This document shows positions 14,898-23,651 of a stretch of DNA of 64,000 nucleotides, one piece after another (within the stretch, counting starts at the first letter, position 1; each line of letters begins with the position of its first letter). The DNA comes from Streptomyces hyaluromycini (lineage in GTDB: Bacteria > Actinomycetota > Actinomycetes > Streptomycetales > Streptomycetaceae): positions 1-64,000 of the forward strand of contig NZ_BCFL01000026.1 of NCBI RefSeq assembly GCF_002217755.1. Reading direction: 5' to 3'. A program made the position numbers and the translations under genes. The notes below the pieces were generated by a model. The model was not told the origin of the DNA, did not search any database, and was given only the letters and a program-made list of their open reading frames with translations.

Positions 14898-15927
14898 CGC
14901 CGTCACCCTTCGTCGTCGTCTCTTTCTCCGGCTCGCGCCAGCAGCGCGACGTCCGCCCGGCGCCGACCTCGCGCAGCGGCTGCGGGGCGGTGCAGGCCTC
15001 CGCGACGCTCGGGCAGCGGGACGCGAAGCGGCAGCCGGGGCGGCGGCGGTCGTCGTCCGTGAGCTGGCCGCGGATCGCGGTGAGCCGGCCGCCGTCGGCG
15101 TCCCGCATCCGCGGCACCGCCGCGAGCAGCGCGCGGGTGTACGGGTGCCGGGGCGCGGTCAGCACCTGGCCGGTCGTGCCGGACTCGACGACCTGGCCGG
15201 CGTACATCACCTGCACCCGGTCGCACATGGCGGTGATGACGCCGAGGTCGTGCGAGATGAGCAACATGCCCATGCCGTGCTCCTGTTGCAGCGAGCGCAG
15301 CAGGTGCAGGATCTCGGCCTGCACGGTGACGTCCAGCGCGGTCGTCGGTTCGTCGGCCAGCAGCAGCTGCGGGTTACCCGCCATCGCGATGGCGATGACG
15401 ACGCGCTGCCGCATACCGCCGGAGAGTTCGTGCGGGAACTGCCGTGCCCTGCGCTCCGGCGAGGGGATCTCCACCGCGTGCAGCAGCTCCACGGCCCGGT
15501 CCCGGGCCTCCTGCCGGTTCGCCCGGCCGTGGATCCGCAGCACCTCGGCCACCTGGGCGCCGATCCGCATGCACGGGTTGAGCGAGGTCATGGGCTCCTG
15601 GAAGACCATGGCCACCCGGTCGCCGCGCAGGCTTTCGAGAGCGCGGGGCCCGCTGCTCAGCAGGTCGGTGCCACAGGCTTCCAGCCGGTCGGCGCCGACC
15701 GAGGCGCCGGGACCGAGCAGGCCCATCGCGGCGAGGGCGACGCTGGACTTGCCGCAGCCGCTCTCGCCGATCAGGCCGACCACCTCACCGCGTTCCACGC
15801 GGAGGTCCACGCCGGAGACGACCTCCGAGCCGCCGAAGCCGATGCGCAGCCCGGAGGTGTCGAGGACCCGGCCCCCGGCGCCGGCCGCGGTGGCGGCCGG
15901 CGCGGTGGTCGGTGCACCGGCCGTCAC
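14890..15927 (-). CDS. Oligopeptide/dipeptide ABC transporter ATP-binding protein (OppD/DppD-like)
   Basis: First ATPase of the importer, 345 aa, energising uptake at the inner face of the membrane. Walker A is GESGCGKSS, the Q-loop is MVFQEPMTSLNP, the signature ELSGGMRQRVVIAIAM, Walker B LLLADEPTTALD and the switch His LISHDLG. The C-terminal Cys motif GCRFASRCPSVAEAC marks the oligopeptide branch. The GTG start at 15927 overlaps the binding-protein stop as GTGA. A longer open frame upstream exists but lies inside the binding-protein gene. The presence of both D and F subunits indicates a complete heterodimeric transporter. Confidence 0.9.
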   Translation of the reverse strand: MTAGAPTTAPAATAAGAGGRVLDTSGLRIGFGGSEVVSGVDLRVERGEVVGLIGESGCGKSSVALAAMGLLGPGASVGADRLEACGTDLLSSGPRALESLRGDRVAMVFQEPMTSLNPCMRIGAQVAEVLRIHGRANRQEARDRAVELLHAVEIPSPERRARQFPHELSGGMRQRVVIAIAMAGNPQLLLADEPTTALDVTVQAEILHLLRSLQQEHGMGMLLISHDLGVITAMCDRVQVMYAGQVVESGTTGQVLTAPRHPYTRALLAAVPRMRDADGGRLTAIRGQLTDDDRRRPGCRFASRCPSVAEACTAPQPLREVGAGRTSRCWREPEKETTTKGDGDE

Positions 15928-17510
15928 GAGGCCAGCCAGGTGCTCTTGAGTTCGAGACGGGTGGCCGTGGCGTCCGGCCGGTAGCCGCCCACCTTGTCGG
16001 TCCAGGCCTCGCCGCGTACCGCCTTGGCGTAGGGCACCATCAGGTAGCACTGGTCGGCGATGTACTGGGCGAGCTGGTGGTAGAGGGTGACCCGCTTGCT
16101 GTCGTCACTCTCGCTCGCCGCGGCCGCCATCTGGTCCCACAGGTGCTGGTCCTTGACCTTGGTGGCCGGGCTGCCCTTGGCGAACCAGAGGCTGACGTAC
16201 TGGCTCGGGTCGGCGTTGAGCACGCTCGTCATCATGATCATGTTGCTGTAGTCGCTGGACAGCACGCGCGGGACGACCGTGGCGAACGGGATCAGCTTGA
16301 GGTTGAGGGTGATGCCGACCTGGGCCAGCTGGGCCTTCATCAGCTCCATGGCGGAGATGTCGGGGCCGTAGGCCGGGTCGCTGGGCGCGACCAGTTCGAG
16401 GCTGACCTTGGTCTGGCCGGCGGCCCGGAGCAGTTCCCTGGCCTTGGCCTGGTTCTGCGCGTACACGGTGTCGGCGGAGGTCGGGGTGGTGCCGTACGGG
16501 TCCTGGGGCGGGATGACATAGCCGAGGGTGGCGGAGTCGCCGCCGCCGAGGGTCTTGATCAGTGCCTGGCGGTCGACGGCGAGGTTGAACGCCTGCCGTA
16601 CCCGCTTGTCAGCAAGGGGCCCGCTCAGCGTGTTCATGTTGATCCAGACGCTGGAGACGAGCGGCCCGTTGGCCTCGGTGATGCCGGCCGTCTTCTTGAG
16701 GTCGTCCACCAGCCGCAGGTCGCGGAAGGCCATCAGCTGGACGGCGCCCGAGCGCAGGGAGGCCACCCGCGAGGTCTCGTCGGGGATGAGCCGGTAGGTG
16801 ACGGAGGAGAGGTAGGGCTTCGGCTTCTGCCAGTAGCCGGTGTGGGCGGCGAGCTGGATGGAGACGCCCTTGGTCCACTTCGTGAGCTTGAAGGGCCCGG
16901 TGCCGTTCTCCGCCGTCTTGATCTGGTCCTCGGTGCGGGCCGTGGTCCACTTCTTGCTCATGATGGCGCCGCTCCAGGGGCGGGCCAGGAAGTGGTAGAG
17001 GGACGGCTGCGGGGCGCTGAGCTTGACCTCCACGGTGGTGGCGTCCACCGCGGTGACCTTCTTGATCTTGTACTGCTGGGTGAACGGCGACTTGATGGCG
17101 GGGTCCATCAGCCGTTCCAGGCTGAAGATGACGTCGTCGGTGGTGAGTTTGCTGCCGTCGTGGAAGGTCACGCCGTCGCGGAGGGTGAAGCGGTGGGTGG
17201 TGGCGTCGACCTGCCGGTAGCTCTTGGCCAGGCCGGGCTGCACCTGGCCCTTGTCGTCCAGGCTGAGCAGACCCTCGTAGAACTGGGAGATGATCTGCTG
17301 GTCGTTGTACGCCTGCGCCACCTGCGGGTCGAAGCCCGTGGTCGGCTCGGCGTCGAGGCCGATGGTGAGGGAACCGCCGCTGACGGGCTTGCCGTTGCTC
17401 TTGCCGGCCGTCGTCGCCGTGCCGCCGCACCCCGAGAGGAGAGCCGCGGCCAGCGTGCCGCCGCCGAGCGCGAGGGTGGTTCTGCGGGTGTACCCGTGGT
17501 TCATGATCAT
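15924..17510 (-). CDS. ABC transporter substrate-binding lipoprotein, family 5 (peptide/nickel type)
   Basis: Extracellular binding protein of 528 aa of the SBP_bac_5 family, the specificity component of the Opp/Dpp-type importer. The N-terminus has a Tat-like RR followed by TLALGGGTLAAALLSGC, with lipobox Cys near residue 28. Family segments include GFDPQVAQAYNDQQIISQFYEGLL, YRFTL-type RFTLRDGVTFHDGSKLTTDDVIFSLERLM, GTGPFKLTKW, VRQAFNLAVDRQALI and a late VPYAKAVRGEAW. It would capture peptides or peptide-like compounds. It is cotranscribed with permeases upstream and ATPases downstream. Confidence 0.9.
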   Translation of the reverse strand: MIMNHGYTRRTTLALGGGTLAAALLSGCGGTATTAGKSNGKPVSGGSLTIGLDAEPTTGFDPQVAQAYNDQQIISQFYEGLLSLDDKGQVQPGLAKSYRQVDATTHRFTLRDGVTFHDGSKLTTDDVIFSLERLMDPAIKSPFTQQYKIKKVTAVDATTVEVKLSAPQPSLYHFLARPWSGAIMSKKWTTARTEDQIKTAENGTGPFKLTKWTKGVSIQLAAHTGYWQKPKPYLSSVTYRLIPDETSRVASLRSGAVQLMAFRDLRLVDDLKKTAGITEANGPLVSSVWINMNTLSGPLADKRVRQAFNLAVDRQALIKTLGGGDSATLGYVIPPQDPYGTTPTSADTVYAQNQAKARELLRAAGQTKVSLELVAPSDPAYGPDISAMELMKAQLAQVGITLNLKLIPFATVVPRVLSSDYSNMIMMTSVLNADPSQYVSLWFAKGSPATKVKDQHLWDQMAAAASESDDSKRVTLYHQLAQYIADQCYLMVPYAKAVRGEAWTDKVGGYRPDATATRLELKSTWLAS

Positions 17511-17590
17511 GACCGCCTGTGCCTGAGGGTTGGGTGAGCGAGGAGAGGTGCCAGGTGGTGGGGGAAATCGAGAAGCGGAGGGGGCGTGGA

Positions 17591-18478
17591 TCAGGGCGTA
17601 CGGCGGGTGCCGCGCGGATCGATCCGCTCCTGGAGGCCGTCGGAGATCAGGCCGAAGGCCGCCGCGGCCACGGCGAGCGTGATCCCGGGGACGATCACGA
17701 GCAGCGGGTCGTGCGCCATGTAGCGCTGCCCCTCGAAGATCATTCGGCCCCAGCTCGGTGTCGGCGGCTGGATGCCGAGGCCCAGATAGCTCAGGGACGC
17801 CTCCACCAGCACGCAGGTGGCAGCCGTGTTGGCGTACTGGACGAGCGCGGAGGACAGCACGTTCGGCAGCACATGGCGGCCGATGACCACCGGCGGGCGC
17901 ACCCCGGCGATCCTGGCCGCCGAGACGAAGTCGCGTTCGCGCACGGTCAGCGCCGGGGCGCGGACGATCCGGGCGAAGTACGGTACGAAGATCAGCCCCA
18001 TGCCCACGACGAGGACCGCCGTGCCCGGCGTGAACACGGAGACCAGCACCAGCGCGAGCAGCACCGAGGGGATGGACATCGCGATGTCCATCACCGCCAT
18101 CAGCACCCCGTCCACCCGTCGGCCGCTGTAGCCCGCGAGGAGACCGATGGGCACGCCGATCAGCGCGGCGAGCGTGGTGGCCCCGAAGGCGACCAGAAGG
18201 GAGTGCAGCGCGGCGACGAAGGTCCTGGTGAACAGGTCGCGGCCGAGGTTGTCGGTGCCCAGCCAGTGGCCGCCGGTGGGTCCGCCGAGCAGGGCGTTGC
18301 CGACGTCCTCGGCGGAGTAGGGGCCGAAGCCGGTGACGACCAGGGAGGTCAGCACCAGGCCGCCGAGCAGGCAGACACCTGTGGTGAGGGTCGGGTTCCA
18401 GCCGCGGAACGGCCGTCGCCGGGCGGCCCTCGCGGTCACGGTCGCGCCCGCGTCGGGCAGTACGGTCTCAGCCGTCAC
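17591..18478 (-). CDS. Peptide ABC transporter permease (DppC-like)
   Basis: Inner-membrane permease of 295 aa. The N-terminal membrane helix GVCLLGGLVLTSLVVTGF follows a short Arg-rich tail. The segment HWLGTDNLGRDLFTRTFVAALHSLLVAFGATTLAALIGVPIGLLAGY is diagnostic of DppC/OppC. The cytoplasmic EAA-type loop is visible around REREFVSAARIAGV. The GTG start at 18478 lies 11 nt inside the end of the DppB-like gene. It pairs with that protein to form the transmembrane channel. Confidence 0.9.
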   Translation of the reverse strand: MTAETVLPDAGATVTARAARRRPFRGWNPTLTTGVCLLGGLVLTSLVVTGFGPYSAEDVGNALLGGPTGGHWLGTDNLGRDLFTRTFVAALHSLLVAFGATTLAALIGVPIGLLAGYSGRRVDGVLMAVMDIAMSIPSVLLALVLVSVFTPGTAVLVVGMGLIFVPYFARIVRAPALTVRERDFVSAARIAGVRPPVVIGRHVLPNVLSSALVQYANTAATCVLVEASLSYLGLGIQPPTPSWGRMIFEGQRYMAHDPLLVIVPGITLAVAAAAFGLISDGLQERIDPRGTRRTP

Positions 18479-19430
18479 GACGTGCTCCTGTCGTCCGGAT
18501 CCGGGGGTCGATGAGCGGGTAGAGCAGGTCGGTCACCAGGTTGATCACCACATAGGAGGCGCCGAGCGCGAGGACCGCCCCCTGGACCACCGTGAAGTCG
18601 TGCTGGGTGATGGAGCTGACGATCAGCGAGCCGAGCCCGGGAAGCGCGAAGACCTGCTCGACGATGACGGTGCCGCCGACCAGCACCCCGAGCTGGAGGC
18701 CGCCCGCGGTGACCACGGGCACCAGCGCGTTGCGCAGGGCGTGCCGCAGCATCAGGCGCCGTCGCCCGGCGCCCTTCGCCGCCGCGGTCCGCATGAAGTC
18801 CTGGCCGACCACGTCGAGGACGGCAGCCCGCATGTAGCGGCAGAGCGTGGCGCCGAACGGGATGCCCAGCGCCACCGCGGGCAGCAGCAGGTCCTGGAGG
18901 TTGAGCAGCGGGTCCTGGTCGAACGGCACGAAGGAGAACAGCGGCCAGCCCGGGGTCAGTCGGCTCACCAGCAGGACCATGACCGTGCCGACGACGAACG
19001 GCGGGAAGGCGAGCCCCAGGAACGCGGTGCCGTTGACCAGCCGGTCGACCGCCCGGCCCTGGTGCATGGCGGACCAGATACCCGCCGGGATGCCCCACAC
19101 GGCCGCGATCACCGCGGCGTAGACGGCGAGTTCCAGGCTCACCGGGAGCCGTTCGGAGACTTGGGCGGCGACGCTCTGCCCGTCGAGCAGGGACGTTCCG
19201 AGGTCGCCGCGGACGGCGTGCCCGAGCCAGCTGAGGTACTGCGACCACACGGGCTGGTCGAGCCCCAGCTCCCGGGTGATCTGGGCGCGCAGCTCGGGCG
19301 TGGAGTTCTCGCCGGCGATCAGGGTCGCCGGATCGCCGGGGATCAGATGCGCGAGCAGAAACACGACGGCGCTCAGGCACAGGACGACGGCGAGCGCCCG
19401 GGCGATCCGGATCAGCAGATAACGCAGCAC
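18468..19430 (-). CDS. Peptide ABC transporter permease (DppB-like)
   Basis: Inner-membrane permease of 320 aa. It starts with the usual RYLLIRIARALAVVLCLSAVVFLLAHLIPGDPA helix and shows the DppB-type loop VWSQYLSWLGHAVRGDLGTSLLDGQSV. Later membrane segments include AVYAAVIAAVWGIPAGIWSA, the EAA loop VGQDFMRTAAAKGAG, and TVIVEQVFALPGLGSLI. The GTG start follows GGGAG. It begins 11 bp after the amidohydrolase stop, so the hydrolase and transporter are one operon. Confidence 0.9.
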   Translation of the reverse strand: MLRYLLIRIARALAVVLCLSAVVFLLAHLIPGDPATLIAGENSTPELRAQITRELGLDQPVWSQYLSWLGHAVRGDLGTSLLDGQSVAAQVSERLPVSLELAVYAAVIAAVWGIPAGIWSAMHQGRAVDRLVNGTAFLGLAFPPFVVGTVMVLLVSRLTPGWPLFSFVPFDQDPLLNLQDLLLPAVALGIPFGATLCRYMRAAVLDVVGQDFMRTAAAKGAGRRRLMLRHALRNALVPVVTAGGLQLGVLVGGTVIVEQVFALPGLGSLIVSSITQHDFTVVQGAVLALGASYVVINLVTDLLYPLIDPRIRTTGARRDG

Positions 19431-19441
19431 TGGTCGTCTCC

Positions 19442-20776
19442 CTATCCCGCGGTGGCGGATGCCGGCGAGCGAGGCGGCACCCGGTCGGTCTCTGCGGTCC
19501 GGCGCCTCGCGGCCAGGCCCTGGGGGACGGACGTGGCCGCGTTCGGGTCCGTGGCCCGGCCCTCGCGCAGCACCGCGCGCAACCGCCGCCGGTCCCCGAG
19601 CAGACCCAGGTCGGCGAGCGGGTCACCGTCCACGAGCAGCAGGTCCGCGCACATCCCCGGGGCGACGGTTCCGGTCCGGCCGCCGAGACCGAGGGCGTCG
19701 GCGGCCGTCGAGGTCGCCGCCACCAGGGCCTGCATCGGGGTCATGCCGACCTGCTCGTGCAGCAACTGCAGTTCCCGGGCGTGGGAGCCGAACCGCATGG
19801 TGTTGGAGGAGTCGCTGCCCGCGATCATCCGTACGCCCGCCTGATGAGCCCGGCGTACGGAGGAGAGCCGGCGCTCGCGCAGCCGTTCCGCCTTGTCCAG
19901 GTGCTCGGCGGACAGCCCGCGCCGCTGCCCGTGCTCGGCCATGAACTCGCTGAGGGTGAGGGTCGGGCAGAGGAAGGTGCCCTGTTCCAGCATCAACTCG
20001 ATGAGGTCGTCGTCGAGTTCGGAGCCGTGCTCCAGGGTGTCCACCCCGGCGCACAGGGCCGCCTCGATCCCGGCCCGGCTGTGCGCATGCGCCGCCACCC
20101 GCAGGTCCAGGGCGTGCGCCTCGTCGACGATGGCGTCGATCTCGGCGTCCGTGTAGTTGCGCCACCCGGTCTTGTCGCCGATGGAGAGCGTGCCGCCGCT
20201 GGTGCAGATCTTGATCAGGTCCACACCCATCCGGGCGTACTCCCGGACGCGTTTACGGCACTCGTCCGCGCCGTCGGCCGGAGCCCACATCCGCTTCTCG
20301 TCGAGCGTCGCCGGGCAGAACATGTCACCGTGTCCGGCGGTCATGCCGACCAGACCGGAGGCGACGACCCGGGCCCCGTCGAGGACGTGCTCGTCCATCA
20401 CGTGCTTGACGGCCACCTCGGGCAGCGAACCCGCGGTGTCACGGACGGTGGTGAAACCCGACCGCAGCGCCTCACGGGCGTTGGCGGCGGCGTGCAGGGT
20501 CGCCTCCTCGACCGAGGTCAGCATGTTCCACAGGTGCACGTCCCGCGGCCGGGCGCCCGCGTTGGACCGCAGATGCACATGGCAGTCGATGAGCCCCGGC
20601 AGCAGTGTCGTCCCCGGCAGGTCGTACACCTGGTCCTGAAGAGACGTCACCGTCCTGTCGGCCGGGCCCACTTCGGTGATCACGGCGCCGTCGATCACCA
20701 CGGACATGCCCGTCCGCGGGGCACTTCCCGTGCCGTCGATCAACGTCACGCCGGAAAGGACCGTTCGCTCCGCCAT
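19442..20776 (-). CDS. Amidohydrolase family protein heading a peptide-transporter operon
   Basis: Metal-dependent hydrolase of 444 aa, a relative of the one at 10575-11888. Site motifs are DCHVHLRS, the candidate carboxylated Lys in DLIKICTSGG, HAHSRAG, LEHGSEL and the Asp of AGSDSSN. GKTGWRNYTDAEIDAIVDEAHAL and the final CADLLLVDGDPLADL are family-like. No export signal is seen. The ATG at 20776 has GAGGAG eight bases upstream and gives the canonical MAERTVLSGVTLIDGTG start. The frame stays open without a stop to another ATG at 21025 that has a stronger GGGAGGTG, so an extension of 83 residues is possible. It is the first gene of an operon with DppB, DppC, binding protein, DppD and DppF. 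Confidence 0.85.
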   Translation of the reverse strand: MAERTVLSGVTLIDGTGSAPRTGMSVVIDGAVITEVGPADRTVTSLQDQVYDLPGTTLLPGLIDCHVHLRSNAGARPRDVHLWNMLTSVEEATLHAAANAREALRSGFTTVRDTAGSLPEVAVKHVMDEHVLDGARVVASGLVGMTAGHGDMFCPATLDEKRMWAPADGADECRKRVREYARMGVDLIKICTSGGTLSIGDKTGWRNYTDAEIDAIVDEAHALDLRVAAHAHSRAGIEAALCAGVDTLEHGSELDDDLIELMLEQGTFLCPTLTLSEFMAEHGQRRGLSAEHLDKAERLRERRLSSVRRAHQAGVRMIAGSDSSNTMRFGSHARELQLLHEQVGMTPMQALVAATSTAADALGLGGRTGTVAPGMCADLLLVDGDPLADLGLLGDRRRLRAVLREGRATDPNAATSVPQGLAARRRTAETDRVPPRSPASATAG

Positions 20777-21292
20777 CCAAAGCTCCTCGGTCTGTGGCCG
20801 GAAACCGGGCGGCGCCCAGTGGCCGTCCGCGTGCCCGGCCCGGACCATGACGGCGGTGCACCGAGTGGTGGAGGCGGTCGCGGCCGGGCCGGAATGAGTG
20901 ACCGTTCCCTCGGCGCGGTGATGATCGCGACGGCCGGGGCGCACATCGCCCCGGTACCGTGCACCGGCCGTGCGATCCGCGCACGGTGCGGTGCGCACAC
21001 CCGCGAGCTCGGCAGATTTCGTCATGCTTTGTTCACCTCCCGGTGGGAACTGACACCGAGGAGTGTGGGCGGGGGATTGCCTGCCGGTGTTACGGCGCAG
21101 ATTTCGCCGGAGTTCCGCACCGGACGCGCAGGAATCCGCCAACGCCTGGAGGCGCAGATTTCCGCCACGGCCGAGTCGCGTGAGCGCACGCTCCCGCGAG
21201 GTGCCCCGAGTGGACGGCGAGCGAGCGGTGCGCGGGCGGTGAGCGGGCTGTCGGCCGAGCGGCCGACTGACCAGCTGCACCTCAACGAAGCG
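20777..21292. other. Long leader/control region of the amidohydrolase-opp operon
   Basis: No separate gene was recognised here. An ATG at 21025 (minus strand) preceded by GGGAGGTG opens a frame that reads without stops into the amidohydrolase. Its 83 residues (start MTKSAELAGVR) are Arg/Ala/Thr-rich and match no family I know. Candidate operators lie upstream of that ATG at 21096-21166. Confidence 0.5.
21096..21166. promoter_or_regulatory. Candidate Lrp operator cluster (CGCAGATTTCGCC, CGCAGGAATCCGCC, CGCAGATTTCCGCC)
   Basis: Three repeats lie at 21096-21108, 21127-21140 and 21153-21166, spaced 31 and 26 bp apart. A weaker copy, GGCAGATTTCGTC, is at 21011-21023, next to the ATG at 21025. The middle copy matches 13 of 14 bases of a site at 11996-12009. 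The cluster sits 71-141 bp upstream of the ATG at 21025, similar to the 92-146 bp seen for the first amidohydrolase. Confidence 0.5.
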
Positions 21293-21334
21293 AAGGGGCG
21301 GGTTCGCGCCGAGTCGGCACCGAACCCGCCCCTT
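21293..21334. terminator. Strong hairpin terminator downstream of the esterase gene
   Basis: A perfect 14-bp stem, AAGGGGCGGGTTCG at 21293-21306 and CGAACCCGCCCCTT at 21321-21334, with a 14-nt loop, starts 11 bp after the esterase stop codon. It isolates that gene from the amidohydrolase operon downstream on the same strand. Confidence 0.8.
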
Positions 21335-21345
21335 GCAGCGGCGTC

Positions 21346-22737
21346 TTACTTGGACTGCCTCATGATCCAGTCCCGGATACCCGGAATGGTGTACGCGATG
21401 TGCCACGTGCCCATGTGCGCGCTGGTGCCGGAGCCGGAGGTGACCGTCGTGCCGGTGAGGAAGGAGGCGTAGTTGACCGGCGCCTTCTGGGCCTTGAGGT
21501 TGCGGACGTCCGAGGCGAACTGGGCCGCGGTGGACTGGCCGTCCCACACCGCGGTGGCGACCTGGGTGCCCGCGTCCTCGATGGCCGCGGTGATGGCGTT
21601 CTCGCCGGGGTAGGCCTTGTCGTCGTCCTGGGACACGACGATCCACAGGTTCTTGTCGGCCAGCGGTGCGACCTGCTCCGCGGGCCACTGACCGGCGACG
21701 ATGAACGCGGCCGCGAACAGGTCCGGGTACCTGATGTTCAGACCCAGCGACATCATCGCGCCCATGGACTGGCCGGTCGTGTAGCGGCGGTCCTCGTCGA
21801 TGGAGTACTGCTCGGTCACGGCCTGGACGAGGTTGGCCGTGGCGTCGAACAGTGTCGAGGGCGCGTAGTCGTCGTCGATGACCACGGAGCCGTACTCGGG
21901 GGCGAGGACGAAACTCTCGTGCTTCGCCTGGTCCTCGGCACTGGCCCAGCACACGGCTCCCAGACCCTGGACCAGCGGGCCCTCGGTGGCCACGTTCACG
22001 ACGCTCGCGTCGTGCATGAACAGCACGAGCGGATACCGCTTGCGGGGGTTGTAGTCCTTCGGGATGAAGAGGTTGTACCTGAGGGTCTGCCCGGTGGCGG
22101 GGTCGTCGAAGGTGAACTGCTGGAAGTCGTCCACGATGAGGTTCACGACGGCACTGGTCGTCAGGGTCGTGCCGGTGGCCGCATAGCGGGCGCCGTGCGT
22201 CGTCCTCACGGTGTCCTTCTGGATCACCGAGGCCGTCGCCGCCACGATCGTTCCGCCCGGCGTGCTGTCGCCGACCTTCGGCCCGCCGGCCCCCGGGGCA
22301 CCGCCCGAGCCGCTCGACTCGCTCGGGCTGGGGCTCGGAGAGCCCGTCGAGGTGCCGCCACCACCACCCTGCTGCGTCACCCACAGCGCCGCCGCGGCGT
22401 CGTCGGGCGAGAGCTCGACGACGACGAACCGGCCGTCCCTGCCCCGCTCGGCCAGCGCGGCCGTCCTGTTCGCGTACACCTTGGTGACGGTCCGGCCGGT
22501 GACGGCGAACGTGGACGTCGAGAGGGCGGAGCCGTCGATGTCGCGGTCGTACTCGACGGCCACGGCGATGAGCTTCTGACCGTCTCCGAACACCTTCGTG
22601 ATCGCGGTCGCGCCTCGGACGTGGCCGTCCGTGGAAGCCGTTTCGTTCGGCTCGGCCGCGGCACCGAGAGCCGTTCCACCCACAACAGCTGCGGCACCGG
22701 CCGCCGCGGCTCCCGCTATGAACGTACGCCTCTCCAC
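21346..22737 (-). CDS. Tat-exported esterase/PHB-depolymerase-like protein with Ig-like N-terminal domain
   Basis: Secreted alpha/beta hydrolase of about 463 aa. The N-terminus ERRTFIAGAAAAGAAAVVGG is a twin-arginine signal. The next part (about residues 35-115, ITKVFGDGQKLIAVAVEYDRDI) resembles the EstA-type Ig-like domain. A low-complexity linker rich in Gly, Ser, Thr and Pro with SPSPSPSESS follows. The catalytic domain has RYNLFIPKDYNPRKRYPLVLFMHD and the nucleophile elbow GQSMGAMMS. The catalytic His may be in SGTSAHMGTWHIAY. The GTG at 22737 (TTG at 22740 as alternative) follows AAGGAG; an ATG at 22782 lacks such a site. Probable substrate is an ester polymer or acetylated polysaccharide. 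Confidence 0.8.
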   Translation of the reverse strand: MERRTFIAGAAAAGAAAVVGGTALGAAAEPNETASTDGHVRGATAITKVFGDGQKLIAVAVEYDRDIDGSALSTSTFAVTGRTVTKVYANRTAALAERGRDGRFVVVELSPDDAAAALWVTQQGGGGGTSTGSPSPSPSESSGSGGAPGAGGPKVGDSTPGGTIVAATASVIQKDTVRTTHGARYAATGTTLTTSAVVNLIVDDFQQFTFDDPATGQTLRYNLFIPKDYNPRKRYPLVLFMHDASVVNVATEGPLVQGLGAVCWASAEDQAKHESFVLAPEYGSVVIDDDYAPSTLFDATANLVQAVTEQYSIDEDRRYTTGQSMGAMMSLGLNIRYPDLFAAAFIVAGQWPAEQVAPLADKNLWIVVSQDDDKAYPGENAITAAIEDAGTQVATAVWDGQSTAAQFASDVRNLKAQKAPVNYASFLTGTTVTSGSGTSAHMGTWHIAYTIPGIRDWIMRQSK

Positions 22738-23283
22738 CAATGCAGACTCCTTTGTCGGTGACGACTGATCGCCACAATTCATCGGCCCGCGCAGACCGCC
22801 CGGACAACGTCCGCAACGTTAAGAAGTCCTGCTTGGAAAACACTGTGCGAGTTTCAGCCACACAGCTGCGGCACGCGTATTTTCCACAGGTTGCGCACAT
22901 ATTTCCTGGTCGTGCCGTCACGTCGTGGTGTGCAAACTCATCTTTCACGAGATGTACTTGGCATCCCGTGCCGTTCGCCGGACCATCTGACCCAGTCCTG
23001 CCGACGATTCGAATGGGCCGTGCGTTCCATAGTTGGCGACGAGAAATACGGGCGTAGGTGGCGCGTCGGCGATCGCTGCCCATCCCGCACGTCTTCTGCA
23101 CGCCGGTCGGAGCGCCATTGCCTTCCTGGGCTCCGCAACCCACCGAGATGCGCGAGGCAGCGGACCGACTTCGCACCAATGCCCGATGAATGCGGCCTCC
23201 GCATGAACCACCGAAATTCCGTGTCGGGTCTGTGTCGTCGTTCTGAGTTTCTCGGACACGCCTGTGCGCGGAGGGCGCGGTGG
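22738..23283. other. Gene-less interval
   Basis: About 545 bp upstream of the esterase. It is less G+C-rich than its surroundings, and none of its open frames has coding-like composition or resembles a known family. It should hold the esterase promoter, but no convincing -35/-10 pair was identified. Confidence 0.5.
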
Positions 23284-23615
23284 ATGCGGCGTGAGACACC
23301 TCTTGTCGAGGTCTGCGCCACCGGCTCGAACCGCGGCGAGGAGTGGATCCGCGACCTCGGCGACGTCGACTCGGCGGCCACCGTCCTCACCATGGACGAC
23401 GGAACCCTCGCCGTCATCTCCAACACCCGTTACAGCGCCCGGGGGGTGCGACGTCCGCCTGGAACTCCACGGTTCCCGCGACAGCGTCGCCGCCGGACTG
23501 GAGGACAAGCTGCCGCTCCGCTCCGTCGAGCCCGGCACCCGGCTGGGTCGCCGAAGCGGCCACGGCCTCGCTCCGCGAGCACCGCCCGGTCCGTATCGAG
23601 GAAGTATGCCGATAT
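23284..23615 (+). pseudogene. iolG-type inositol dehydrogenase remnant (C-terminal part, frameshifted and deleted)
   Basis: Frame 1 encodes VEVCATGSN, then DLGDVDSAATVLTMDDGTLA and VISNTRYSARG, the middle of Gfo/Idh/MocA inositol 2-dehydrogenases. At the run of six G near 23440-23445 the frame shifts by one base and continues DVRLELHGSRDSVAAGLED and KLPLRSVEPG. Near 23535 it shifts again and jumps to GWVAEAATASLREHRPVRIE, the C-terminus, with roughly 50-60 intervening residues missing. The N-terminal Rossmann half is absent. This is a degraded gene with one insertion and at least two deletions. Confidence 0.85.
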
Positions 23616-23651
23616 CCCGTGCTCTCCTCACTCACCCGGAAGGCTCCTGAC

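Noticed and set aside
19442..23299. A 1285-codon minus-strand frame covering amidohydrolase and esterase regions
   Set aside because: The amidohydrolase starts at 20776 (or 21025); the rest is antisense-frame overlap with the esterase gene, which is read in another frame of the same strand.
22938..23426. 162-codon minus-strand frame opposite the iolG remnant
   Set aside because: Composition is not coding-like and it overlaps recognisable iolG remnant sequence on the plus strand.
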